This document shows, one piece after another, positions 54,997-64,000 of a stretch of DNA of 64,000 nt. This DNA is from Endothia cerciana (taxonomy: Eukaryota > Ascomycota > Sordariomycetes > Diaporthales > Cryphonectriaceae): positions 434,001-498,000 of the forward strand of contig JALRMH010000017.1 in the NCBI GenBank assembly GCA_026119935.1, written 5' to 3'. The notes beneath the pieces are model-generated. The model did no database searches and was not told the DNA's origin. It was given only the letters and a program-made list of their open reading frames with translations. Position 1 is the stretch's first letter, and each line of letters opens with the position of its first letter. Position numbers and translations under genes: made by a program.

Positions 54997-56652
54997 ATGG
55001 AATTTGCAACTACTGAAAGCCGCGTTATCTTCGCTATTGAAGCTATCCGATCATCTAAAAAAATGTCCCAAAGACGCGCCGCTGCATTATACAACATCCC
55101 GCTCGCTACCCTTAATGACCGGATCCATGGCAAACCATCGAGAACCACTGTACGACCAAACAGACAGTTATTAACTAAATTAGAAGAAGATGCCATTGTT
55201 CGATACATACTTGACCGAGACGCCCGAGGGTTTTCGCCCCGGATTGCGGATGTGACAGAAATGGGCGAATTACTCCTCGAGGCGCGTGGCGGGGGACGCG
55301 TCAGGACGCGTTAGGCTCATCGCTTCATCAAGCGACGAACAGAGCTCAAGACGCGAATTAATCGAGCTTACGACTACCAGAGAGCCTGCTGCGAAGATCC
55401 CAACATTATCAGAGATTAGTTTCGACTTATAGGCAATATAAAGGCCAAGTACAGTATACAGGATTGCGATATCTATAACTTTGACAAGACTAGCTTTATA
55501 ATAGGCATAATTTGAAATACAACTGTAGTTACGCATTCTAATTGCATCGGAAAACTAAAATCAGTTCAGCCTAGCAATCGAGAATAGGCAACAGCAATTA
55601 TTTGCGTAAGTAGTGATAGATATTTAGTGCTGCTGTTTTTAGTAGTGCAGGGCTATAATCATCTTGCTAACTAGTACACCTAAGCTAACCTCCTTAACGA
55701 CTAGATTATTAGGACCTCTCTTAATAGATAGACAGATAATAAGTCAGGTCTAAAATAGCTATAACACTTTAATTATATCACCGAATCGCAAATGAAGGGC
55801 GTATATCAGATGCTCATCCTCGACAGCTACGAAAGCTACATTAACGCAGAATTCGAGGACTATTGCAAGAAAAATAATATTATTCCGCTCTATTTGCCTG
55901 CTTATTCCTCTTATCTAACCTAGCCTCTAGATATAGGATGTTTTAATATCTTGAAGTTGAGATATAAAGATGAACTTAACACCTTCATCAAGGCGTATGT
56001 GAACTATATCACCAAGGTCGAGTTCTTCCAGGCTTTCCAAGGCGCCTATTTGGCAACAATGATAAAAGAAAACATTCTCGGTGCATTTAGAGGAGCTGGT
56101 CTTATTCCTCTAAATGCCGAAGCTGTTATTTCGAAGCTGGATATCAAGTTACGAACGCTAACTCCTCCAAGTACGCCTCTCGAGCTACCCAACTTATGGA
56201 CCTCCCAAACACCACACAATCCGACAGAAGCGAAATCACAATCCGATTTCATTAAAACTCGAATTGCTGCTCATCAAAATAGCTCTCCAACCGCAATTAA
56301 TGATGCAGTTGATCGGTTATCGAAGGGTACTCAGGCAATAGCACATTCACTTACCCTTATGCAAGCGGAAGTACGCACTCTTCGAGAGGCTAATGCATTG
56401 CTTAGTAAGCGGCGTAGGGCTAAAAGAACCCGATTGCAAGATAGAGGAGACATTTCTGTATATGATTCAAAGAAGATTCTAGCTGAGAAGGGCATAGTTG
56501 CTGAAGAATCGGGGGAGGAAGGCGAAAATAGTGGTCTGTCAAAGCGGAGGCGGACGGGCGGTCGGCATTGTGGCATCTGTCGCAAGGCCGGCCATAATGC
56601 GCGAACCTGTCCAGAGGCCGAAGAAATCAATAGTAATGATGATTCAGAGTAG
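54997..56652 (+). pseudogene. Fot1/pogo-like transposase, inactivated
   Basis: Begins MEFATTESRVIFAIEAI, followed by an HTH domain (MSQRRAAALYNIPLATLNDRI, about residues 23-43). The frame fails soon after position 55300. Core residues can still be picked out across stops: FDKTSF (first Asp, near 55490), LILDSYESY (second Asp, near 55820) and PLDIGCF (third Asp, near 55930). From 55951 a 233-residue frame stays open and ends with a CCHC zinc knuckle, CGICRKAGHNARTC. Between 55550 and 55790 the sequence is AT-rich with many TAA/TAG triplets, which fits C-to-T decay such as repeat-induced point mutation, but that is inference. No functional transposase can be made. Confidence 0.88.
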
Positions 56653-56708
56653 TTTGAATTGATTTTAAGTATTGGTGTGGAGATTTCATTGATTGAAGTG
56701 TGTGACGG

Positions 56709-56758
56709 TGAAAAAGTGTCCGACTCGATGTCGTGTCCGACTCGATGTACAACCACGT
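56709..56758. repeat. right terminal inverted repeat
   Basis: Exact reverse complement of the left repeat over 50 bp; outer end at 56758, then TA. Confidence 0.95.
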
Positions 56759-56760
56759 TA

Positions 56761-57093
56761 TCGATATTCAATTATTATTATTACACATCGTGCATGATAG
56801 TATCATGCCAGGCTCCACCTGGACAGCTCGTGTACACACAGTGCACAACACACAGCACTGCAGGCAGATACACACTCGCATATAATGTCTGCACATGCAG
56901 TAATGGGCCTTACTTAAGAATGGTCGTGATTTGGCACCCTGGGGCCCCCGCCTCCATCTGCTCTTCATATCTTTGTGTTTTGATTCCCAACTCTTCTAAA
57001 TCACTGCTTGCTTCTATATGCTGGAGTGACTGACAATATTGCCTTACCTCTAACTTCATCTAAACCTTTCCATCTGATTAGTAGTACAAAACG
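56761..57093. other. spacer right of the transposon
   Basis: 333 bp; begins with an ATT-rich stretch (56766-56780). No gene seen; would hold the promoter of the following relic. Confidence 0.4.
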
Positions 57094-60000
57094 ATGGCTT
57101 TGTTTGATATCGATACGGATGAGATCGAGGCTATGTTGCAGGAGCGCGAAGCGGACGTTGCTGAGCCACAAGAGTGCGACAAAGTGGTGCAGAGATGTAA
57201 GAGCTTGAGTAGTACCTGGTATGAGTGAGTTGCGCCCGAATTCAACTCAAGCTTGGAAACGTGTCTTGTCCGGAAGAGAAGAGAAGATCCTGCCAATGCG
57301 GCGCGGTGGGACCTGGGGTTCAAGGAGGGTATATTTACGAAGAAGGGTGTAGGGCCTGTTTATGAGCTGGTTCGGGTTCGTCCCCTTGCCCAAAATAATC
57401 TTCACTCCCAACCTGCAAACACTTGAGACACTGACATGGAGATATCTCGTGGATTGGAGCTCAATCTGAGAAGATGGGTCTTTCACGAAATCAAATGTTT
57501 GAGAAGAAGGAAGCAACAGCTGAGGTTGTTGCCCTGATACTGCAGACTCTGTGACAGCGCGCTGAAGATATATCGTGCACACCTCTAACTCGGCTATCCT
57601 TTCATGCTATGATTCTGTTAGCGACCATCGTCCGCTTTCGTCCGGGGGTTGTCGAGAAAGTTAAGTATCGGCAGGTTTCTATCCAGATAGTACGTGATCC
57701 CAAGATACAGGAGACAAGGCTCGTTCCCACCTTTACTATACAACAGAATAAGCAGCGGCTTCACGCTACCAAAACAGGTCAGAAGGATGTGTATGTTGTC
57801 CTTTATCTTGATATTGGAGTTTCATCCACCCTGTCTCGGCTTATGGCTTATTCGTGTCCCGCAGGCTTAGTTCTCCGTCGTCTTCGTTCCATACAACCAC
57901 TTCTGTCTCACAAGCCTTGCTATTGCACGAGGTCTATCGGACGATGCCTTTTGATCCCCCGTTCAGCTTGGCAGAGGACCTGTCAAAGCGGCCACTGATG
58001 GAGAAGCATGTCCAAAGCATCCAGTTACCTTGGAAAAAAGGACTTGCAAGAAAAGGAGATCTTTCCAATTTCTTATCGCGAATACCTAGGATATATTCAA
58101 TCAGACGCTCCTCGTCGCTGGGTACCCTAAATCAATTCGTCCTTACGCGGTACGGGTCGGAGCAGGAAGCAGATTGGACGGTACGTTGGCCCCTCCTATC
58201 TTCTCCCTAGTCCAACATAGATCAGCGCCTCTAATATTTAGCATTAAGGTGTCCTTACCCCTGCCCTTCGAAACTACCTTCTCTCACACTCGAGCTCGAT
58301 GTCTGAACGCAGTTACCAGCCGAGACACGTGAAAGAGGATCTCCTGTCATCGCTAGCGCCTGAGACGCAGGCAGGAAATGCCGGGGATCTTTTCAGAATG
58401 CTGCACAATTCGTCCTTGCGATGCGATCCGCTAGCCCCTATAGATATCTCCCAAGAGGAAATCGTCCACTGGAAGAGTACACGGGAAGATATGCGCGCTC
58501 TACTCAGTAGCAATGACTATAAGAAGTCCACTCGGGTCCGCGTCCTTGACAAGAAGCTACCGAGAGTCCGCATCGCGGGGCAACGCCAGCAGTATTTCGA
58601 AGAAAGCAACAAATGGCGGACTCTCGGACGGACGACGGACGACCTACATGCAGTACGACCTAAGCTGAGAACAAACCGTGGCGGAGAGTCTCCGGCAAAG
58701 GCCATTAGTCGGTATTTCCAGCAGGACTCAGACGACTACCCAGATCGCCGCCACAAGGTGGTTTACATTGAGATGCTGGTTGCATACCTCAAGGAGACGC
58801 CACAGAGTGTGCAAACATGCTTTATTTGTACCGGAAAAAACACCCTGAAAGCTAGCGGCAGTACGGGTGAAGGCCTTTTCAGTTCTTGGCAGGAGGCATG
58901 GAAGCACAGCAATAAAGCGCATCGCAGCACAAAGTTGTGGCCTTTCTTCTACCCCGAGTGAGACCGCCTGGGCCATGAGGAGTCCCTGCACCAGATTGAA
59001 AACCTCGGCGAGTGGTTCAGCCATGTACACGAGCACCACGCGCCAAGAGACAAGGCGCCGTACTGGTGTATCCTACGTTGCCAGACGTTCGCCAACCCGA
59101 CTGCCCTCAGAGAGCGTCTGGTCAATTGCCATCACGCGCTCTGGACCGTTGCCGCGCCGTTTCCCTGCCCTGAATGTTGTCGTCTGGGCTCGGAAGACTA
59201 CACCATCAGCAGTTCTATTGAGTGGAGGCGACACATTGAGTTGCACCATAACCCAAAGCTCCTGCCAACCATGACAAAGGCGAGTAAACCCAACTCGCAC
59301 AGTTCACTGGTGCCTGCTTTGAATAGGCCAGTCCTATCCAAAGAAGCCGGGTTATCGCTCTATAATACGAACATTCATATGAAGAGGGATGAATTTGCCA
59401 GCCCTTTCCCGTGTCCTGAATGCCGCCAGCTTGACAAGGTTGACAGCGTCATATCCAACCAAGTTGGCGGCACACCACGGAACAGAGCACGCTCCTAATC
59501 CCTCCGGCGCCGATGGATCAGCAACCACGTTTTCCCTATGCAATATCTCGACCCACATTCCATGCAAGCACTTTCAAAGTCAGCACTTGAAGACTGACCA
59601 ATTCGATAAGCCTTTCCCGTGTCCGGAATGTGCTAGACAGGGCGCCGAGGTCCCGTACTTGGTTCTGAACTGCAATGGTTGGCACATACACTGCATCGCC
59701 CTTCATGGTCAGGAAGACCCCATGGGACTCCAAAAAGTCACCGGTGAAAGGCCGTATGCGCGCTGCCTTGTCTGTGATGAGTACTTTAAGGGGATGTTAA
59801 AGTACTTTATGATAAAGTATGTTGCTAAAGGCCTTTTTAGCTAGCCATTTGTGTGCCCAAAATGTGTTAGAACAGGAACGTACCGAAGCAAACCTCCGCT
59901 GATCCAGAGTCGAGAAGAGTGGGTGATCCATTGCGCGGCTGTCCATCGAGATGTCTTCGGTGTGGCGCTGGCTCATTCAATGAACATTGCGAGGAAGCAA

Positions 60001-60171
60001 ACGGAAAGAGACCGGCTTGCCATGATTGAGGATAACGAGAGAGAACGCACCTCGGACGCAGAGGTCGAGAAGCAGGATAAGTCAAAGGTGAGCCAAGCTC
60101 AGCGGCGCGGCAATAAGAGGCCCCGGGAGGAAGAAGAGCATGAAACGCGGGCAAGAAAACGACGGGAATGA
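57094..60171 (+). pseudogene. FluG/DUF3435-like tyrosine-recombinase gene with zinc-finger tail, decayed
   Basis: Relic of one large gene. A start MALFDIDTDEIEAMLQE at 57094 meets a TGA at 57226. Conserved pieces follow in changing frames: RFRPGVVEKVKYRQVSI (57.6 kb), IQQNKQRLHATKTGQKD, YPKSIRPYAVRVGAGSRLD (about 58.13 kb), then, across a likely intron from 58181, VLTPALRNYLLSHSSSMSER, SYQPRHV, and DISQEEIVHWKSTREDM. The RPYAVRVGAG block and the later His and Tyr (SHSS, SYQ) resemble the catalytic R-H-Y end of tyrosine recombinases of the FluG/DUF3435 group. The C-terminal 400 residues hold repeated PFPCPEC units and spaced His pairs, zinc-finger-like. An in-frame TGA (58959), a frame switch near 59450 and a TAG (59842) interrupt it; downstream frames resume cleanly. 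Family call rests on motif recognition by eye. Confidence 0.68.
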
Positions 60172-61442
60172 CATGATGATAGATTGGATGGTTCACATGG
60201 CGGCTGAAAACTAATACTCTACTGTATGTTCAACCGGGCGGTGTCCAAAATTGCCTAAATGAGCAAGTTTAAACCAGGCCTAGGCTTCATTGTTCTGGTT
60301 TGTAGCTAACGCTCAATGGTAACAGCATATCTGATAAGACAAGAGCCGAAATCAAATAGCCTTTAGGGAATTTTGGAGAATATGAACTTCAGCCAAGGTG
60401 AAGGGTAAGCTGGTGCGAGCTTTAGCGAGGTCACAAGAGTGAAGCTGGCTAAGCATGGACTGTGCAGCCGCCACAGGGCCTGGAGGTTCCGGCGAAGTAC
60501 TTAGGGTAGAGTTACGGATACGGAAAAGGGAATCCACCTCAGTTGCTTAGCACGTGCTTAGGTAGCCTTTTAGTAAAGAAGGGAGAACCCGGACCCCTCG
60601 GCCTGTGGAAGGTGCTAAGGCCCTATAATAACTGTAGCATCCCTCCATCGGGAGTCAATCTCTCTTAAGTCTAGCAAAATGCAGTCTTACCTTACGGCTG
60701 TATATAGAGCTGAATACCATCATTTGTCCTTCCCTGTGACGAGCAGGCGCGAGAGATAGTGGGATAAAACGGCTTGTACTGTGCTACTTCTATTGTATGA
60801 AAGAGAAAAGGAAGGAAGGCGCTCGATATATATAAACAGAGCGCTGTAGAAGTGGGTCTCTGGTGCCCAACCAGGAGCCCCTGCTCGCGACATTCCCTTT
60901 ATAATGTTCGGACATCCTGTTTAGTTGCTTAAAAGCTACACAGTATGATCGTAACAAATAGCTAGCTGCAACATAACTGTCGTAAATGAGACTTGGGGTC
61001 GTCATTCTCATGCGCCTGGGCATGGATGCACTTCATCTGCTATGCTTTCACATTTTCTTTAAGTTGCTCGAGCTCTGATTTAGCATCGTGCTTTCTTTCC
61101 TTCAACAAGACTTGGCTTTTCTTGTAAGTGCACTTAGAGGGGCACGCCGAATGTGAGTTGAGCTGTATCTATTTGTTTGTGTGGAAGGTCCTAGGGATTG
61201 CTTGAACAGCAACCTTGACCCCAAGGGCCCCTAGGTCCAGGTGTGGCCACTGCCACAAAATGATAAAATTTACATGTTAGAAAATCTGATGAAGCTTTTT
61301 CAATACTTCATTAAGTAGAACAATTCATAAACCTATGATAAAAACATCATGCATTCTAGCAAGAAATATTATCTAACCTAAAGCACTCACTCGGAATATC
61401 ATGGATCTCCTTAAGATACAGCTTGAAGTTTTTGAATAATAC
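60172..61442. other. gene-free AT-richer region
   Basis: 1.27 kb with only very short open frames; no family motif found on either strand. Confidence 0.4.
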
Positions 61443-61815
61443 CTATTGAACTAACCTCACCTGCATAACCATACCATCCACCGGCTTCGAAGTTACTTGC
61501 CTTGTCTTCGTGCGTATCAAGGTCAGCGAAACGTTTGATTGTACATCAAGGGGCTCGAAACACTTACCATATACATCTCTTTCTCAACTTTATATCGGCC
61601 GTGATCATCCAGTTCGCCCTCACCAGTGGCACTGCTGGTTATCGGTGCTCCAATGCCAACCTTTGCAAAGTCGTAGCGCCGGACCACCATTGCCAATACG
61701 ACGCGCGCCTCAATTAGTGCTAACTCTTGACCAATGCAATTTCGTGGGCCCCTCTCAAATGCCCTCCACGCACCGTGCTTAAGACCCGAAAGATTGGCGC
61801 GGGCGGGTCGGTGTC
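61443..61815 (-). pseudogene. cytochrome P450 C-terminal fragment
   Basis: The minus strand carries the heme-ligand region and what follows: AWRAFERGPRNCIGQELALI with the cysteine thiolate ligand, then EARVVLAMVVRRYDFAKVG. After a possible small intron come VTSKPVDGMVMQVRL and a stop at 61443. This is the normal end of a fungal P450. Upstream, where the ExxR helix and PERF region should be, no P450 motif is readable, and the short intron does not join cleanly in frame. So only about the last quarter of the gene survives. Substrate class unknown. Confidence 0.75.
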
Positions 61816-62660
61816 ACGCTAGGGTGTGAACCGTGTCTGTGCCTCACTCACAGAACCAGCTACTGCCAGCCAAGGTAATGAGGCACAGGGTATGCAAACA
61901 GCTGATAGCTTGTTGGTGTTTGAGCTGCGAGCATGCAACTCCTCGATATGTAACCGCTTCTCAGCATCTGATCTCCCTCCAATCACGATTATGGGACAAC
62001 CCGGTTAGACCAAATGAACGCAATTCATAAACATTTAAAACACAGGTGTCTCTTTCACGCCGCCCAAGTGAGTAGCACCGTGCCACTGCCATATTGGTGC
62101 AGATACAGGTCACAGCCGCTTCCTGTAATCTACTACGTACATATGTGGGGGTTGCTAGGCAGCTAAGCAGCAATGCGTTTCTAAAGCTACACCGTTGCCA
62201 GCCAAGCGGATATCTTTTGCTACTGCAACAGACCCGGCCCAACTGCAGTATTGCTACGTCGTACAGTGTGCAGACTTCAATGCATATTGGTCAGACGGAA
62301 AACCTGAGGTGATCAGGCGCCCGATTTGTAGGAGTGAGAACCAACGTGCAGTCCTGATAAGCCATTGTCTCGTTCCCTGATGATGATGATAATAAGATTT
62401 GGTATTTCCTTCCCTAGTTGTGCATAGGCTGTTCCGCTCCGACATTCTCCTCTGTGACTTCCTCTTTATGTCCCTTGACTCCGGAAGTGTGAGCCAGCAT
62501 CAACACGTGACACTAAAAACCACAACATTTGTGGCTGAGTTACAGTACTTGTGCTTGAGAAGCAAAGGAAGAAAAACCCTCTTTGTTGGCAGCTACCAAT
62601 CCACTGTTATGTGTTGACGGCAATCATGGATGCTCTCAAAATCGTCGATTTGTTTGCACG
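61816..62660. other. gene-free spacer between two relics
   Basis: Upstream side of the P450 fragment; no P450 or other motif can be read, suggesting deletion or strong decay. Confidence 0.4.
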
Positions 62661-64000
62661 CCAGGATTCTCTCTCAAATTCCAGCTGCGCAACCCCCCGG
62701 GTCAAATTTCAAACTTTGTTGACCCTCCATCTTCGGGACCTGCTTATCGGGCCACTATTTACACATGCCTCCCAGTAGTGTTCTTCTTCATCGTCGTCCG
62801 CCTATATACTCGAGTATGAGTAATTCACAAGCTGGGCGCAGATGACTGTAAGTAGGAATGTGACTTCGTGTGATATAGTGCCTATCTGTTAACAATTTCG
62901 ACATCAGACTTCTGTATCTTGAGCCTTGTGAGTTTGTCTGTCAGGATTGTGTCTTGATCTTAAACTGATTACGGATTTAGGCTGCTTTAGCATCATATTC
63001 TGCCATAACTCTGGCCAGTAAGTTCTAATATTCAAGATGATTATAGACTTCCTTCAACTTTACCCACTCTTAATAGTGGCCGATAATCCTTTGGGGTCGC
63101 ATTTATGGGATGTACCACTATCTATGATAACCAATAAATATCTGGAAGTATGTGATACCGCCTTTACCCTTGCCTTCTTTATTCCTCAAAGTCAACCCGC
63201 CAACAATGTTTGGTAATTTTTGCAAGGCTCCGCTAACGCCGGTGATACTAGTACACGACTATCGGATTGGTCATGTTTAACATAGGCTCTATGGCCTTTA
63301 AGCTGACTCTACTATGCCTTTATCTACGCTTGTTCAAGCCCGTGCGTTAGGCTTTCTGGCTAATTCGGGCTGGAATTGCAACAGTTGTAATTGTTTATAT
63401 CGTAACCTCCATCGTACTCTTGGACAGGTGCACACCCAGACAAAACGAGACATGGCAGTATACGACATATTTTGGGAGCTGCACACCGACCCAAAGACAT
63501 GTAGGATTTACTACAGGAATCTTTGGCGTGATATCGGATATATATATCCTCTGTATCCCCCTGTGGCTGGTGTCGCACCTAAGCCTAGCAACTAAGCGCA
63601 AGATCGGGGTTCTAGCAGTCTTTGGGACAGGATTATTGTGAGGCCACCAGTTTCCCACCTAATGACTCCAAATCTTAACGCTGACTTACATATGCAGAGG
63701 CATCGGGTGTAGCGTGGGAGGCCTGGTCGTGCGATATGCATGGGACCTTGAGGATGGAACTTGGAGCATGGTGTATACCTTCGGGTGAGTGCATAAAACC
63801 CCTGGACTTCCCATCGCAGTTCCAGTGGCTCATCATAATCCCAAAAATTGGACCTGGCCTGACGACTTTTCATTACAGTGTCCTTGAGCTCAGTATCGGT
63901 CTCATGTGCGCCTGCATGCCTGTGGTAGCACTCCCACTCAAAACCGTCACATCCAGCATAGTAGCGTCTTGGAACACGCTCAAAAACTATTCCAAAACAC
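62661..64000 (+). pseudogene. PTH11-like rhodopsin-domain integral membrane protein relic, runs off the window
   Basis: Successive pieces match the fungal rhodopsin-domain (PTH11-related) family. NFVDPPSSGPAYRATIYTCL and a first span ending RLYTRV are followed by an in-frame TGA (62817) and IHKLGADD; then LGSHLWDVPLSMI; MFNIGSMAFKLTLLCLYLRL; an in-frame TAG (63348); AFWLIRAGIATVVIVYIV; a CTPTQRHVGF/GVISDIYILCIPLWL span; ATKRKIGVLAVFGTGLL; a further exon with VRYAWDLEDGTW; and, after another intron, VLELSIGLMCACMPVVALPL close to the window end. Two stops in conserved positions show it is broken here, while most introns still look intact, so the loss is fairly recent. The family includes the Magnaporthe surface-sensing receptor Pth11, but most members are uncharacterised. 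The 3' end lies outside. Confidence 0.78.

Larger units (their letters stand above)
54899..56758 (+). mobile_element. Fot1/pogo-like (Tc1/mariner) DNA transposon, defective
   Basis: 1,860 bp, bounded by perfect 50-bp terminal inverted repeats (54899-54948 and 56709-56758) and flanked by a TA dinucleotide on both sides (54897-54898, 56759-56760), the target duplication of the Tc1/mariner superfamily. It encodes one transposase relic with a CENP-B-type helix-turn-helix start, remnants of a DDE/DDD core and a C-terminal zinc knuckle, the layout of Fot1-like elements of filamentous ascomycetes. Size also fits. The coding part carries many stops and a TpA-rich centre, while the ends are still identical. 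It could be moved only by a transposase supplied elsewhere. Confidence 0.93.

Overview
This is nuclear DNA of a filamentous ascomycete (Pezizomycotina). Sordariomycetes is my best guess from protein style; I cannot name a genus. The evidence is short GT-AG introns (about 50-120 nt), single housekeeping genes on both strands with no operons, fungal families such as GUP1, RCR, Bud27/URI, PTH11-like and C2H2/FluG, and an intron-bearing tRNA-Leu.

Left and centre (0-52.5 kb) is a gene-rich, GC-rich block. In order it holds: an alpha/beta hydrolase (-), an EamA-type transporter (+), a C2H2 zinc-finger protein (+), a Bud27/URI-like prefoldin (+), NudC (-) divergent from TFIIH subunit Tfb3 (+), the clathrin adaptor AP180 (-), mitochondrial aspartyl-tRNA synthetase (+), a relic patch (23.4-26.6 kb), a conserved protein of unknown function (-), a FAR-17a/AIG1-like membrane protein (+), the MBOAT protein GUP1 (-), TFIIS (+), a membrane-anchored Mcy1-like cysteine synthase (-), an NDUFAF7-like mitochondrial methyltransferase (+), alanyl-tRNA synthetase with a probable dual start (-), a small unknown protein (+) and an RCR-like membrane adaptor (-). 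I resolved exon structures by hand from splice signals and reading frames; every model given joins in frame, but none is checked against transcripts.

The relic patch at 23.4-26.6 kb holds three broken genes: a 5'-truncated, frameshifted beta-lactamase-like hydrolase, abutting head-to-head the C-terminal nucleotide-binding half of an ABC transporter, then a carboxylesterase relic that has lost its nucleophile region.

Right end (about 52.5-64 kb) is different: AT-richer and with no intact protein gene. A tRNA-Leu(AAG) with a 17-nt intron marks its left part. It is followed by a complete 1,860-bp Fot1/pogo-like DNA transposon (perfect 50-bp inverted repeats, TA target duplication, dead transposase), a decayed FluG/DUF3435-like tyrosine-recombinase gene with zinc-finger-like repeats, a cytochrome P450 C-terminal fragment and a PTH11-like receptor relic running off the window. 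It reads as a repeat-rich, mutation-degraded accessory compartment beside a conserved block.

The housekeeping genes touch transcription (Tfb3, TFIIS, URI), translation (two tRNA synthetases), mitochondria (AspRS, NDUFAF7-like, AlaRS long form, Mcy1-like) and membranes or trafficking (AP180, GUP1, RCR, EamA), but they are not a functional cluster. I found no convincing intact new system. The best leads are the recombinase relic and compartment boundary, the chimeric lactamase/ABC breakpoint, and two conserved-looking proteins I could not identify.
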